From: Sulfurimonas sp. HSL-3221
Lineage (GTDB): Bacteria; Campylobacterota; Campylobacteria; Campylobacterales; Sulfurimonadaceae
DNA: 64,000 nt
Direction: 5' to 3'
NCBI RefSeq assembly: GCF_021044585.1
Contig: NZ_CP087998.1
Span: forward strand, 558,001 to 622,000
Shown here: in pieces, positions 7,353-15,739 of the stretch
Numbering within the stretch: position 1 is the stretch's first letter
How the letters are laid out: every line of letters begins with the position of its first letter
Made by a program: the position numbers and the translations under genes
Notes under the pieces: generated by a model
What the model was told of the DNA's origin: nothing
Database searches by the model: none
Seen by the model: the letters and a program-made list of their open reading frames with translations, nothing else

Positions 7353-8687
7353 ATGGAGATGTTTGAACAGGCGGTCGCGGCGGCGGCGGGCTTTATATGG
7401 GGGGCGCCGGTCCTGATACTGCTGGTCGGTACGGGGCTGTTTCTGACCATTAGGCTGCGTGGGCTCCAGTTCCGCGCGCTGGGACACGCTTTCAAGCTTA
7501 TCTGGCACCGCAATGATGAATGCGAAGGGGACATCTCCCACTTCGCCGCGCTGATGACGGCCCTGGCCGCGACGGTGGGCATCGGGAATATCGTCGGGGT
7601 CGCGACAGCCATCGCGCTGGGCGGTCCCGGCGCGGTCTTCTGGATGTGGACGATAGGGCTCATCGGGATGGCCACGAAGTACTCTGAAGCGGTCCTGGCG
7701 GTCAAGTACCGCGTCAAGGGGAGCAACGGCATGAAGGGCGGGCCGATGTACTACATCTCCGAGGGCGCCGGGCTGCCGTGGCTGGGGGCGGCCTTTGCCG
7801 TCTTTACGGCGGTGGCGGCCTTCGGCATCGGGAACATGGTGCAGTCCAACGCTGTGGCGTCGGCGCTGCAGGGCCAGTTCGCTTTGCCCACCTGGGTGAC
7901 CGGGATCGTCCTGACAATTCTTTCGGGGGTCGTCATCCTCGGCGGCATCAAGTCTATCGCCCGCTTTACGAGTGTGCTGGTCCCCTTTATGATCGCCGGC
8001 TATGTGCTGGGGGCGCTCGCCATCATCGTGCTGAACCTTGACAAGGTGCCGGGGGCGTTTGGGCTCATCTTTACCCATGCCGTCACGCCGATTGCCGCGG
8101 GGGGCGGCTTCGTCGGGGCGACGGTCGCGGCGGCCATAAGGTACGGGGTCGCGCGGGGCGTCTTTTCCAACGAATCGGGCCTCGGTTCCGCGCCCATCGC
8201 CGCGGCGGCGGCCAAGACGGATTCGCCGACCCGTCAGGCGCTGGTCAGCATGACGCAGACCTTCATCGACACCCTGGTCGTCTGTACGATGACGGCACTG
8301 GTCATCCTGATGGCGCCGCAGTGGCAAGAAGGGGTGGCGGCAGGGGAGCTGACGATGGCAAGCTTCACCCACTTCCTGGGCGTTGCCGGGACGGTGATTG
8401 TGACGGCCGCGACGGTGCTCTTCGCCTACTCGACGCTGATCGGCTGGGGCTACTACGGCGAAAAGGCGATTGAGTACCTCTTCGGCGAAGGGCACATCCG
8501 CTATTACCGCGTCGTTTTCGTGCTGATGATCTTCGTCGGGGCGGTGCTGAAGCTGGAGCTGGTCTGGAACATCTCCGACCTCTTCAACGGGCTGATGATC
8601 ATCCCGAACCTGATCGGCCTCCTGCTGCTGCATAAGGTGATTGTGGGCGAGACCGAGCGCTATTTCGGCGGCAACGCGAAGCAATAA
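7353..8687 (+). CDS. Sodium:alanine symporter family protein (AGCS)
   Basis: This 444-residue integral membrane protein has about ten hydrophobic segments. It carries AGCS signatures such as AATVGIGNIVGVA near 73-85 and a repeated glycine-rich FSNESGLGSAP segment in the middle. The family imports alanine or glycine together with sodium or protons across the inner membrane. AGGAGG at 7343-7348 precedes ATG 7353 by 4 nt and ATG 7359 by 10, so the start may be two codons later; a TTG at 7350 is too close to the ribosome site. The substrate is inferred from the family. Confidence 0.9.
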   Translation: MEMFEQAVAAAAGFIWGAPVLILLVGTGLFLTIRLRGLQFRALGHAFKLIWHRNDECEGDISHFAALMTALAATVGIGNIVGVATAIALGGPGAVFWMWTIGLIGMATKYSEAVLAVKYRVKGSNGMKGGPMYYISEGAGLPWLGAAFAVFTAVAAFGIGNMVQSNAVASALQGQFALPTWVTGIVLTILSGVVILGGIKSIARFTSVLVPFMIAGYVLGALAIIVLNLDKVPGAFGLIFTHAVTPIAAGGGFVGATVAAAIRYGVARGVFSNESGLGSAPIAAAAAKTDSPTRQALVSMTQTFIDTLVVCTMTALVILMAPQWQEGVAAGELTMASFTHFLGVAGTVIVTAATVLFAYSTLIGWGYYGEKAIEYLFGEGHIRYYRVVFVLMIFVGAVLKLELVWNISDLFNGLMIIPNLIGLLLLHKVIVGETERYFGGNAKQ

Positions 8688-8702
8688 CGTTTAGCGCTCT
8701 TT

Positions 8703-9932
8703 TTAGAAGCGGATGCAGAAGCGGTGCGTCCCCTCGCGGTAGTCGTAGACGAGGGTGAAGCCGTGCGCCTGCACGACGGTATCGGTGATGGAGAGGCCGA
8801 GCCCGAGCCCGCCAGCCGGATTGGCGCTGGAGAAGGGCTGCATGATCGTGTCCAAAGGGACATCCAGCGGTGCACCCGTGTTGGCGATGCAGATCCCCTG
8901 GCGGTCGGCGGTGACGGTGACCGGGGGCGCGCTGCTGTATTTTAGGGCGTTGTCGAGGAGGTTGGACAGGGCACTGATGAAGAGGGGGGCGTCGGCATTG
9001 ATGCTGACGTCTGGTTCGATGGTGATCATCAGCGCCTGGCGCCGCTCGGCGGAAAGGTAGAGCTGATGCACTGCGGTTTCCAGCAGCGCACCGAGCTTTT
9101 GGGGTGTGCGGTCGAGCCCGATGCTCTGGAGCTTTTCGACCTGTGCGACGCCGTTGATGAGGTCGTCCATCCGGCTGAAAAGACGGTTGAGGTAAGCGGT
9201 CTGCTCGTTTTCTTCCATCATCGCCAGGGAGAGTTTGCCCTTGGTCAGCGGGGTTTTCAGCTCATGCATGACGTTGCGCAGAAAGAGCTGGCGTGACGCG
9301 CGCAGTTGCCGGAGCTGCTCCACGGCGTCGTTGAACTCGTTGGCGATCGCCGCGATCTCGTCGCGGCGCGTGCTGGAGGTGTCGATCTCGAGTTCGCCCT
9401 GGCCGAAACGGCGGATCTGGGCATGGAGTTCGCGCAGCGGCAGCAGGCTGCGGCGCAGCAGGATATAGAGGGTGACGAGCCCCGCCAGCAGCAGCACGAA
9501 GATCAGCTGCAGGCCGCCGAAGTTTTCGGCGCTCCGTTCGTCTCTGATGACGAAAGGGTCGCGGCGGAGCGTGGAACGGAAGTAGTAGCTCCCGTCCGCC
9601 TCGTAGAGCCTCAGATGCGGTTTTTCCCGGTGTTCATCGTCCTCATGCTCCTTGTCGCGGCGGGGCGGTAGGAGTTCCCGGGCGCCTGCGGGGAGGGCAT
9701 CGTGCTCGAGGAGCGTGAACTGCGCCTCCAGGAGTGCGGCGGCGCGTTCGGCTTCTCCTGCACTGCGGGTGTGGCGCAGCAGGCGCCCCAGCTCCATCCC
9801 CCGCAAAACCTCCCGGCGATCCTCCATATGCGATGCGGTGACATGGAACAGGGCAAAGAGCAGGGCCAGGGTGGAGAGGGCGAGGAGGAAGAAGAGGTTG
9901 AGCTTGAAAAAGATGGAGCTATGGCGGGGCAT
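8703..9932 (-). CDS. ArsS-like sensor histidine kinase
   Basis: A 409-residue membrane kinase. Transmembrane helices lie near 11-30 and 140-160 and bracket a periplasmic sensor of about 110 residues rich in His, Asp and Glu (DKEHEDDEHREKPH), a plausible proton or metal sensor. HAMP follows, then a dimerisation domain with phospho-accepting H223 in MHELKTPLTKGK, and an ATPase domain with NLLDNALKYS and GLGLGLS. The H-box with TKGK is typical of the Campylobacterota ArsS group, which senses acid in Helicobacter. ATG 9932 has GGAG at good spacing; the GTG at 9938 does not. It overlaps nothing but sits against the regulator's stop. Confidence 0.85.
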   Translation of the reverse strand: MPRHSSIFFKLNLFFLLALSTLALLFALFHVTASHMEDRREVLRGMELGRLLRHTRSAGEAERAAALLEAQFTLLEHDALPAGARELLPPRRDKEHEDDEHREKPHLRLYEADGSYYFRSTLRRDPFVIRDERSAENFGGLQLIFVLLLAGLVTLYILLRRSLLPLRELHAQIRRFGQGELEIDTSSTRRDEIAAIANEFNDAVEQLRQLRASRQLFLRNVMHELKTPLTKGKLSLAMMEENEQTAYLNRLFSRMDDLINGVAQVEKLQSIGLDRTPQKLGALLETAVHQLYLSAERRQALMITIEPDVSINADAPLFISALSNLLDNALKYSSAPPVTVTADRQGICIANTGAPLDVPLDTIMQPFSSANPAGGLGLGLSITDTVVQAHGFTLVYDYREGTHRFCIRF

Positions 9933-9934
9933 GG

Positions 9935-10600
9935 TCACTCCGTAAATTTGTAGCCGACGCCGCGGACGGAGTGGATGAAGGCGGGGTGTTTCGGGTCCGT
10001 CTCGATCTTGCGGCGGATGCGGCCGATGAGCACGTCGATGCTACGTTCCGTGCTCTCCCAGCCGATGGCGTCGACGTTGTTGGCGATGAAATCGCGGGAG
10101 ACGACTTCGCCTTTATGCTTGATGAGCAGGGCGAGAAGTTCGTATTCGGCGACGGTGAGGGAGAGGGGCTCGCCTTCTTTGTCGATGCGCATGCGCGCGG
10201 CATCGACCGAAAACCGTGAGGATTGGCGCGTGACGGTGCCCGCGTAGCGCCGCAGGTGGCTCTGGATGCGGGCGACGAGTTCGCGTGGTTCGTAGGGCTT
10301 GGGGAGGTAATCGTCCGCCCCGTACTCGAGGGCGATGACCTTGTCGCTGAGGTCATGCCGGGCGGAGGAGATGATGATGGGGATGTCACTGCGTTCGCGA
10401 AGACGACGGCACACCTCGAGCCCGTCGATCTGCGGCAGGGTCAGGTCCAGCAGCACGGCATCGTAGGATTCGATGCCGAGCGATGCCAGGGCGCTTTCGG
10501 GATGGGTATAGGAGACGACCTCCATCCCGTACTGCCCGAGGTAGCGTTCAAGCAGTGCGGTGATCTCGGTGTCATCTTCGATCAGCAGTATTTTTGCCAT
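9935..10600 (-). CDS. OmpR-type response regulator, ArsR-like partner of the adjacent kinase
   Basis: A 221-residue regulator with a receiver domain: acidic pair at D9-D10, phospho-acceptor D52 in LLDLTLP, and K101 in LPKPYEP. The C-terminal winged helix ends with RGVGYKF. It stands directly upstream of its kinase in one operon and just downstream of a Spy-like gene. The kinase should phosphorylate it in response to an envelope or acid signal, and it would then bind promoter DNA. Target genes cannot be read here; the co-oriented Spy-like gene is a natural candidate. Confidence 0.9.
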   Translation of the reverse strand: MAKILLIEDDTEITALLERYLGQYGMEVVSYTHPESALASLGIESYDAVLLDLTLPQIDGLEVCRRLRERSDIPIIISSARHDLSDKVIALEYGADDYLPKPYEPRELVARIQSHLRRYAGTVTRQSSRFSVDAARMRIDKEGEPLSLTVAEYELLALLIKHKGEVVSRDFIANNVDAIGWESTERSIDVLIGRIRRKIETDPKHPAFIHSVRGVGYKFTE

Positions 10601-10603
10601 TTC

Positions 10604-10945
10604 CTAGTCGTATTTTGGTCTCTTCATTGGCATTTTATCACGATCGCACCGTTTATCCATACGCTGTTGCATACGGTCGCTGCGCGCGGCGATGTAGGCT
10701 TTCTTCTGGTCTTCGGTGAGGACGGCGAGGATGCGGTCGTTAGTTTTATCGCGCAGATCGTCCATCTGGTCTCTCAGTTTGAACCGTTCGTCCCGCGCTT
10801 CCTTGCGGATGGTCTTGAGCTGCTGTTTCTGCGCCGTTGTGAGGTCGAGGGAATTAAAAAGCATGCGGTCGCCGCCGTGCGGCCCTGCGAAGGCGCTCGT
10901 GCCGGCGGCTGCGAGCAGTGCTCCGATGAGAAGTGTCCGTTTCAT
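10604..10945 (-). CDS. Spy/CpxP-like periplasmic protein
   Basis: This 113-residue protein begins with a signal peptide (cleavage after about SAFA, residue 20). The mature part is helical and charged and carries two LTxxQ-type motifs, LTTAQKQQ and LTEDQKKA, the mark of the Spy/CpxP family of periplasmic stress chaperones and metal-sensing modulators. The His/Asp/Lys/Met-rich tail may bind metal. It is first in an operon with a two-component pair, matching the cpxP-cpxRA arrangement in other bacteria. A modulating role toward the kinase is inference. Confidence 0.8.
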   Translation of the reverse strand: MKRTLLIGALLAAAGTSAFAGPHGGDRMLFNSLDLTTAQKQQLKTIRKEARDERFKLRDQMDDLRDKTNDRILAVLTEDQKKAYIAARSDRMQQRMDKRCDRDKMPMKRPKYD

Positions 10946-11062
10946 GGTCTATCCTTTAGAGAAGTTTTCAAGAGGAAATCCTCTTTACGTTTACCATGAT
11001 AGGACGTCAATGTAAGCGCTCGCGCAACGGGGTGTAAACCGGTGTAAACGGATGAAGGGTGC

Positions 11063-11113
11063 TAAGAGTTAAGAGTTAAGTAGTGGGTAGTGGGTAGTGG
11101 GTAGTGGGTAGTG
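11063..11113. repeat. Tandem heptanucleotide repeats
   Basis: Two copies of TAAGAGT (11063-11076) are followed, after TAAG, by about 4.7 copies of TAGTGGG (11081-11113). Both units are 7 bp. Such short tandem heptamers resemble the STRR class first described in cyanobacteria. Confidence 0.75.
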
Positions 11114-11280
11114 CGCCGTAGGCGCGTTACGAGCTTCGGCGTGCCGAAGCGCATTAAGTTAAATAGTGTCTGTCGTTGAGCGGTTCTTTGAAAGCCATCC
11201 CGGAGGCACAAAGCCGGGAGGGATGAGCGATTCGCGAAACGACGCTTTTTGTGCTACTTTTTTTAAAAAAGTGGCAAGGG
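11114..11280 (+). repeat. Dispersed structured repeat, copy 1
   Basis: About 165 bp nearly identical in its second half to 33479-33644. It has three potential hairpins: CTTCGGC/GCCGAAG, CCCGG/CCGGG around AGGCACAAAG, and the A/T palindrome ACTTTTTTTAAAAAAGT. It ends close to the 3' end of the radical SAM gene. No transposase or terminal target duplication is visible. Confidence 0.8.
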
Positions 11281-11309
11281 GTTATGCGTGGAGCTCGATA
11301 GTTGCTGTA

Positions 11310-12824
11310 TCAGGCCCGCATCGATTGCCGTTTTGTCGATGCGCTTCCCTGTGCGGCCTCCCCGCCGCTGCTCTCCTCCGGGGCGTAGGTGCGCAGAAAG
11401 GGTGGGAGGCGTTTGCCGTGGCTCTTGGCAAAATCCGCGGCCATCGCGCGGCCGACGCGCTCTTTGTCACAGTGCCTGACATCGACGAGGTAGTCGAAGA
11501 GCAGGCGGGCCATCCGTTCCTGGGCGATCTTCCAGGTCGCCGCGGTCTCACCGTAGACCCAGGCGCTGAAATCCCGGAAACCGTCAAAGACCTTCCCCTC
11601 GGGCCAGAGCAGGGCGACACTGCGCGCAAAGTTGCCGCTGTTGTAGAGGATGTCCCAGTAACGGGCAAAACGCTTCATCCTCTGGATCTCTTCGAAGGAG
11701 ACATGGGTCGTCTTGAGGACGTCGTAGGGCGGCGCGTCGGAATAGACCATGCCGAAGGGGTCGTCGTGGCGGGCCATCGTCGTACCGGAGAGCTTTTTCA
11801 GGATGCCGATCTGGATCTCCCCGCTGCTCCAGGAGACGAGGGTGTCGAGTCCCTTTGCAAAACTTTCCAGCGTCTCGCCGGGGAGGCCGACGATAAGGTC
11901 GAGGTGCAGGTGGGCGCGGGTATGCTCCTCGAGGAAACGGAGGTTTTCCTCTATTTTTGCCAGCCGCAGGGGACGGTGGATGTTCTCGGCGATCGCCGGG
12001 TTGAGGGTCTGGATGCCGACTTCGAGCTGCAGTGCGGCCGGGGCGAACCGCGCGATGCGGCCGCGCAGCGCTTCGGGGAAGTGGTCGGGGATCACTTCGA
12101 AGTGCAGGAAGTAGGGTTCATCTTTGGCGAGGAAAAAGTCGAGGATCCTGTTCGCGTAGGCGAGCTTGAGGTTGAAAGTGCGGTCGATGAACTTGTAGCT
12201 GCGCACCCCGCGCTGCCAGAGCTTCTCGAACTCCGCGGTCATAACGTCGATGTCGAAGTAGCGCATCTTGTCGTCAATGGCCGAGAGGCAGAACTCGCAG
12301 AGGTAGGGGCAGCCCCGCGACGTCTCCAGGTAAACATAGCGGTTTTGGATGTCGTTGCTATCGTAGTCGTCATAGGGGAGGGCAATGGCAGTGAGGTCTA
12401 CCATTGGGGCCTTGATCATCCTTTCATTCCGTTCCGTGCCTGCCAGCAGGTCGCGGCAGAGCTCGTAGAAGGCGATCTCCCCTTCGCCGCTAATGATGTA
12501 GTCGGCGTGTGAGAAATCGACGCGGTGGGGGAGGTGCGACGCTTCCGGTCCGCCGAGGACGACGACGGTTTCCGGGGAGACCTTCTTGAGGATGCCGATC
12601 AGCTCCGCGACGTCGCCGGCGTTCCAGATGTAGGTGCTGATCCCGACGATCTTGGGGGCTTCGGCGAGGATGCGTTCGGCGAGCTGCTGGATGTTCTCGT
12701 TGATGACGAATTCGCGGATGACGCTCTGGGGGCGCAGTTCGCGCAGGTTGGCATAGAGGTAGCGCAGCGCGAGGGAGGCGTGGCTGTAGCGGGCGTTGAA
12801 GGTCGCGAGAACGATGGTATGCAT
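11310..12824 (-). CDS. B12-binding-domain radical SAM protein
   Basis: A 504-residue protein starting at MHTIVLATFNARYSHAS; a start nine codons upstream is possible but has no better ribosome site. The N-terminal 150 residues form a cobalamin-binding-like domain. The radical SAM core follows with the cluster motif CPYLCEFC near 192-199, then a DUF4080-like C-terminal part. Such enzymes cleave S-adenosylmethionine to form a radical, often for methylation; the substrate is unknown. The 3' end lies 30 bp from the dispersed repeat, and the start diverges from a small lipoprotein gene. Confidence 0.85.
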   Translation of the reverse strand: MHTIVLATFNARYSHASLALRYLYANLRELRPQSVIREFVINENIQQLAERILAEAPKIVGISTYIWNAGDVAELIGILKKVSPETVVVLGGPEASHLPHRVDFSHADYIISGEGEIAFYELCRDLLAGTERNERMIKAPMVDLTAIALPYDDYDSNDIQNRYVYLETSRGCPYLCEFCLSAIDDKMRYFDIDVMTAEFEKLWQRGVRSYKFIDRTFNLKLAYANRILDFFLAKDEPYFLHFEVIPDHFPEALRGRIARFAPAALQLEVGIQTLNPAIAENIHRPLRLAKIEENLRFLEEHTRAHLHLDLIVGLPGETLESFAKGLDTLVSWSSGEIQIGILKKLSGTTMARHDDPFGMVYSDAPPYDVLKTTHVSFEEIQRMKRFARYWDILYNSGNFARSVALLWPEGKVFDGFRDFSAWVYGETAATWKIAQERMARLLFDYLVDVRHCDKERVGRAMAADFAKSHGKRLPPFLRTYAPEESSGGEAAQGSASTKRQSMRA

Positions 12825-12874
12825 AACGGCATTGTAGCGTGTCTGCGGCAAGCTGATTCTAAAAGGGGCGTGGC

Positions 12875-12880
12875 TATAAT
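12875..12880 (+). promoter_or_regulatory. -10 element for the small lipoprotein gene
   Basis: TATAAT lies 25 bp before the ATG, in the divergent gap between the radical SAM gene and the lipoprotein gene. No good -35 is visible. Confidence 0.5.
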
Positions 12881-12904
12881 CAACGCAAAAAAAGGAGTGT
12901 ACGC

Positions 12905-13048
12905 ATGCGCATTACGGTTTTTCTGGCTTTGGCACTTTCAGTTATGGCGGCGTTCGGAGGCTGCTCATCCGCACAGATCAACGAGACGGCGGACAGCATC
13001 GGTTCGGACATCAAGAATTTCGGTGAAAAGGTGACCGAACAGCACTAA
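12905..13048 (+). CDS. Small entericidin-like lipoprotein
   Basis: A 47-residue gene. GGAG precedes the ATG by about 9 bases. The product has a hydrophobic signal sequence ending in a lipobox-like AFGGC (Cys20), so it should be lipidated at the cell envelope. The 27-residue mature part (SSAQINETADSIGSDIKNF...) is a short amphipathic helix with Gly, Asp and Lys, as in the entericidin EcnA/B peptides. Entericidins are linked to stationary-phase lysis and stress in enterobacteria; a toxin or antidote role here is not shown. It ends 12 bp from the convergent dnaX. Confidence 0.7.
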   Translation: MRITVFLALALSVMAAFGGCSSAQINETADSIGSDIKNFGEKVTEQH

Positions 13049-13060
13049 GCTGCCGGCGGC

Positions 13061-14899
13061 CTATACCTTATTCTGGATCGTGATCTTCGTCGCTTCGAAG
13101 AGCTCGGTCGCTTTCTGGATCATCGGCTCGTCGAGAATGGCATTGCCGTCGATCTCCCGGGTGCTCAGGTCCGGTTCACAGTTCCCGGTAACGCAGCTGC
13201 CCGAACCCGTTTCGACCTCTTCGGTCATCGAGGCGCTCTGGGGCGCCTCTTCCGCAGCACTGTAGCTCTCCATATAGGCGGGGCGCTCTTCCATCTCTTC
13301 TACCGGTGACACACTCTCCCCTGAACCATAAGCGCTTTCTGGCATCGGAGCAGATTCTGGTGTCGGTACCGTACCCGCTACGTTTACCGGTCCGGAAACC
13401 GGTTCAGGCTTTGGGACAGCTTCCTCTGCCGGTTGCGAGCAGGGGTTGTGCTTGATTTTCGTCTCGAATCCGAACACCTCCCGCACCAGCTGTTTGATCA
13501 CCGGGAAACCGTGTTTGAGCTTGGCGCGGCAGTCGTCGTCGGCGCAGCTCTCCCAGGTGAGGGTGTCATCGCCGTAAGCGATAAAGGTGATCTGTTCGCG
13601 GAAACATTTGCCGAGATCCGCGCTGCGGTCCTCGATGCGTGCGCAGAGCGCTTCGAACTTCGCCAGCGCGGGGTCGGGCGCCGGTGCGACGACCGGCTCC
13701 GGTTCGGCTGCGGCCGGCGTTTCCGGCGCCTCTTCGTTGACTGCGGCTGGTGCTGCGGTGGCAGTGGGGACAGCAGGGGCGGCTGTGGCAGCGGGAGCGG
13801 ACGCATAGGCGACGCTGTCGGGGCGGGCGACCTGGGCTTCGAGGGATTCGATCATCTGGTCGATCTCTTTGACCTTCAGCGCTTCGATCATCTTGAAGAA
13901 GATCAGCCCCAGGACAAAGCTCCCTTCGGCATTGATGGCGAAGAGGGACTTTGCCTCGCTGAGGATGCGGAAAAAGCGCTCCAGCAGCAGGGGAGAGAAG
14001 CGGGAGTCGTCATGGTCGTAGAGGCGCTCTTTGAGCCAGGAGGTGAGTTCGTCGACGACCATCTCCGCTTCGTAGGCCTCCAGCTCCCGGAGGGTGTTGA
14101 CGAGCAGTGCGCGGTCCTTTGAGAATATGACACCGAAGAGCGACTCGAAAAACTGCGGGTCGATAAGGCCCAGCATCTCCGTGACGGTGGAGACGTCGAC
14201 GTGGTGCTTGGAATAGATAATAGCCTGGTCCAGCAGGGTCAGGGTGTCGCGCAGACTCCCCGAACCGCTGCGGGCGAGGATCTGCAGCGCTTCGGGCTCG
14301 TAGGTGATATTCTCAAGGTTGAGGATGTGGCGCAGGTGCGCGCTGACATCCTGGTTCGAAATTTTCTTGAAACGGAAGTGCTGGGTCCGGCTGAGGATCG
14401 TTGCGGGGAGTTTCAGCGGGTCGGTCGTCGCGAGGATGAACTTGACGAAGGGCGGGGGCTCCTCCAGGGTTTTGAGCAGGGCGTTGAACGCCTCTTTGGT
14501 GAGCATATGCACTTCGTCGATAATGAAGATTTTGAACTTCGCGCTGGCGGGCTGGTACTTGGTGTGTTCGATGAGGTCGCGGATATCGTCGATCTTTCGG
14601 CTGGAAGCGGCGTCCATCTCGATGATGTCCATGTGGCGCCCCTCGTTGGCGGTGACACAGTGTTCGCACTGTTCGCAGGGGTGCGAAGTCGGTCCGTTTT
14701 CACACATCAGCGCCTTGGCGAAGATCCGCGCCGTCGAGGTCTTGCCCGAACCGCGCAGGCCGGAGAAGAGGTAGGCGTGCGAGAGGCGTTTGGAATCCAG
14801 CGCCAGGGAGAGCGTCTGCGCGATCGTCTCCTGCCCGATCAGGTCTTCAAAACGGCGGGGACGGTACTTCAGGGCCAGGACTTGCGAGCGCTCGTTCAC
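13061..14899 (-). CDS. dnaX: DNA polymerase III subunit gamma/tau
   Basis: A 612-residue clamp-loader ATPase. Walker A GLRGSGKTS lies near 47-55, zinc cysteines are at 66, 75, 78 and 81, Walker B IIDEVH at 126-131, and an SRT sensor near 170. After about residue 360 comes a long low-complexity Ala/Pro/Glu linker and a tau-like C-terminal region with two Cys-containing patches. The product loads the sliding clamp and holds the polymerase at the fork. I did not find a clear programmed frameshift signal for a short gamma form. Confidence 0.93.
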   Translation of the reverse strand: MNERSQVLALKYRPRRFEDLIGQETIAQTLSLALDSKRLSHAYLFSGLRGSGKTSTARIFAKALMCENGPTSHPCEQCEHCVTANEGRHMDIIEMDAASSRKIDDIRDLIEHTKYQPASAKFKIFIIDEVHMLTKEAFNALLKTLEEPPPFVKFILATTDPLKLPATILSRTQHFRFKKISNQDVSAHLRHILNLENITYEPEALQILARSGSGSLRDTLTLLDQAIIYSKHHVDVSTVTEMLGLIDPQFFESLFGVIFSKDRALLVNTLRELEAYEAEMVVDELTSWLKERLYDHDDSRFSPLLLERFFRILSEAKSLFAINAEGSFVLGLIFFKMIEALKVKEIDQMIESLEAQVARPDSVAYASAPAATAAPAVPTATAAPAAVNEEAPETPAAAEPEPVVAPAPDPALAKFEALCARIEDRSADLGKCFREQITFIAYGDDTLTWESCADDDCRAKLKHGFPVIKQLVREVFGFETKIKHNPCSQPAEEAVPKPEPVSGPVNVAGTVPTPESAPMPESAYGSGESVSPVEEMEERPAYMESYSAAEEAPQSASMTEEVETGSGSCVTGNCEPDLSTREIDGNAILDEPMIQKATELFEATKITIQNKV

Positions 14900-14982
14900 G
14901 TTGGGAATCCTTTGACGATTAATGTCTTTGAGTTTAACACACGATGGTTGAAGCGGGGGTTATTTATGGCAGTTAGCCGGGC

Positions 14983-15735
14983 TTACGGGGTCGGGAGGCC
15001 GAGCCACTGCGCGGCGACCTGCCGCAGCCCGTCGGGGTTTTCCGAGGCGAAGAATTTCATCTCGGTGTTCGCGGCGCTCTCTTTGATGCCGTAATGGGCT
15101 TCGAGGTACTCCACGATCGCTTCGCCGGAGTGGATCATCAGCGCTTTATCCCCGAAATAGTTGGAGATGGCCCCGGCGATAAGGGGGAAATGGGTGCAGC
15201 CGAGGATAACGGCGTCGGGGGCTTTGCAACCGGCGAAGTAGTGGTGCATCGTGCTCTCAAGGACTTCGCCCTCAAAGAGCCCCTCCTCGACGATGGGGAC
15301 GAAGAGGCCGGTCGCCTTGGCCTCGACGTTGCGGTAGCCGTGGGTCTGGAGCAGTTGCTGATAGGCCCCGGAGCCGACGGTCGCCTTCGTGCCGAGCACG
15401 AGGACCTCCGCGTCGCTGTTCGCCAGGGCGTTTTTTGCAGCGAGGATACCCGGTTCGACGACGCCGACGACGTCAAAGGGGGCCTGGGCGCGCATTTCGT
15501 CCAGGGCGTAGGCGCTGACGGTGTTACAGGCGACGATCAGCAGGTCGATGTCGAAGTTTTTGAAAAATTCTACCGCTTCGAGGGCGTAGCGGATAATGGT
15601 GTTGCGGTCCTTGACCCCGTAGGGGACACGGGCAGTGTCGCCGTAGTAGACGATCTCGTCGAAAAGGCGGTGTTCCAGCAGGGATTTGACGACGGTCAGG
15701 CCGCCGATACCGCTGTCGAAAACACCGACACGCAC
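14983..15735 (-). CDS. murI: Glutamate racemase
   Basis: A 250-residue cytosolic enzyme making D-glutamate for peptidoglycan. It begins FDSGIGGLTV, with the substrate loop YGDTARVPYG at 31-40. The two catalytic cysteines sit in VACNTVSA (C70) and GCTHFPL (C180). Length is normal. It follows rho with a 4-bp gap on the same strand, so the two are probably cotranscribed, with dnaX upstream in the chromosome on the same strand but separated by 83 bp. Confidence 0.94.
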   Translation of the reverse strand: MRVGVFDSGIGGLTVVKSLLEHRLFDEIVYYGDTARVPYGVKDRNTIIRYALEAVEFFKNFDIDLLIVACNTVSAYALDEMRAQAPFDVVGVVEPGILAAKNALANSDAEVLVLGTKATVGSGAYQQLLQTHGYRNVEAKATGLFVPIVEEGLFEGEVLESTMHHYFAGCKAPDAVILGCTHFPLIAGAISNYFGDKALMIHSGEAIVEYLEAHYGIKESAANTEMKFFASENPDGLRQVAAQWLGLPTP

Positions 15736-15739
15736 GGGC

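Larger units (their letters stand above)
10946..11309. other. 364-bp intergenic region with heptamer repeats and a dispersed repeat
   Basis: No convincing gene. The left part should hold the promoter of the Spy/two-component operon. The middle holds tandem heptamers (11063-11113), and the right two-thirds is copy 1 of a structured repeat that recurs near 33.5 kb. A long plus-strand reading frame starting at 11166 is a shadow of the radical SAM gene and was not accepted. Confidence 0.7.

Noticed and set aside
7341-8684. 447-codon minus-strand frame opposite the AGCS symporter
   Set aside because: Composition is His/Asp/Arg-rich as expected of an antisense shadow; the symporter on the plus strand is clear.
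11081-11113. Possible CRISPR array
   Set aside because: The repeat unit is 7 bp in direct tandem with no spacers, and no cas genes are present.
11166-12512. 448-codon plus-strand frame running from the dispersed repeat into the radical SAM gene
   Set aside because: It is antisense to a well-supported radical SAM gene, and its first part is repeat sequence; the product has no domain.
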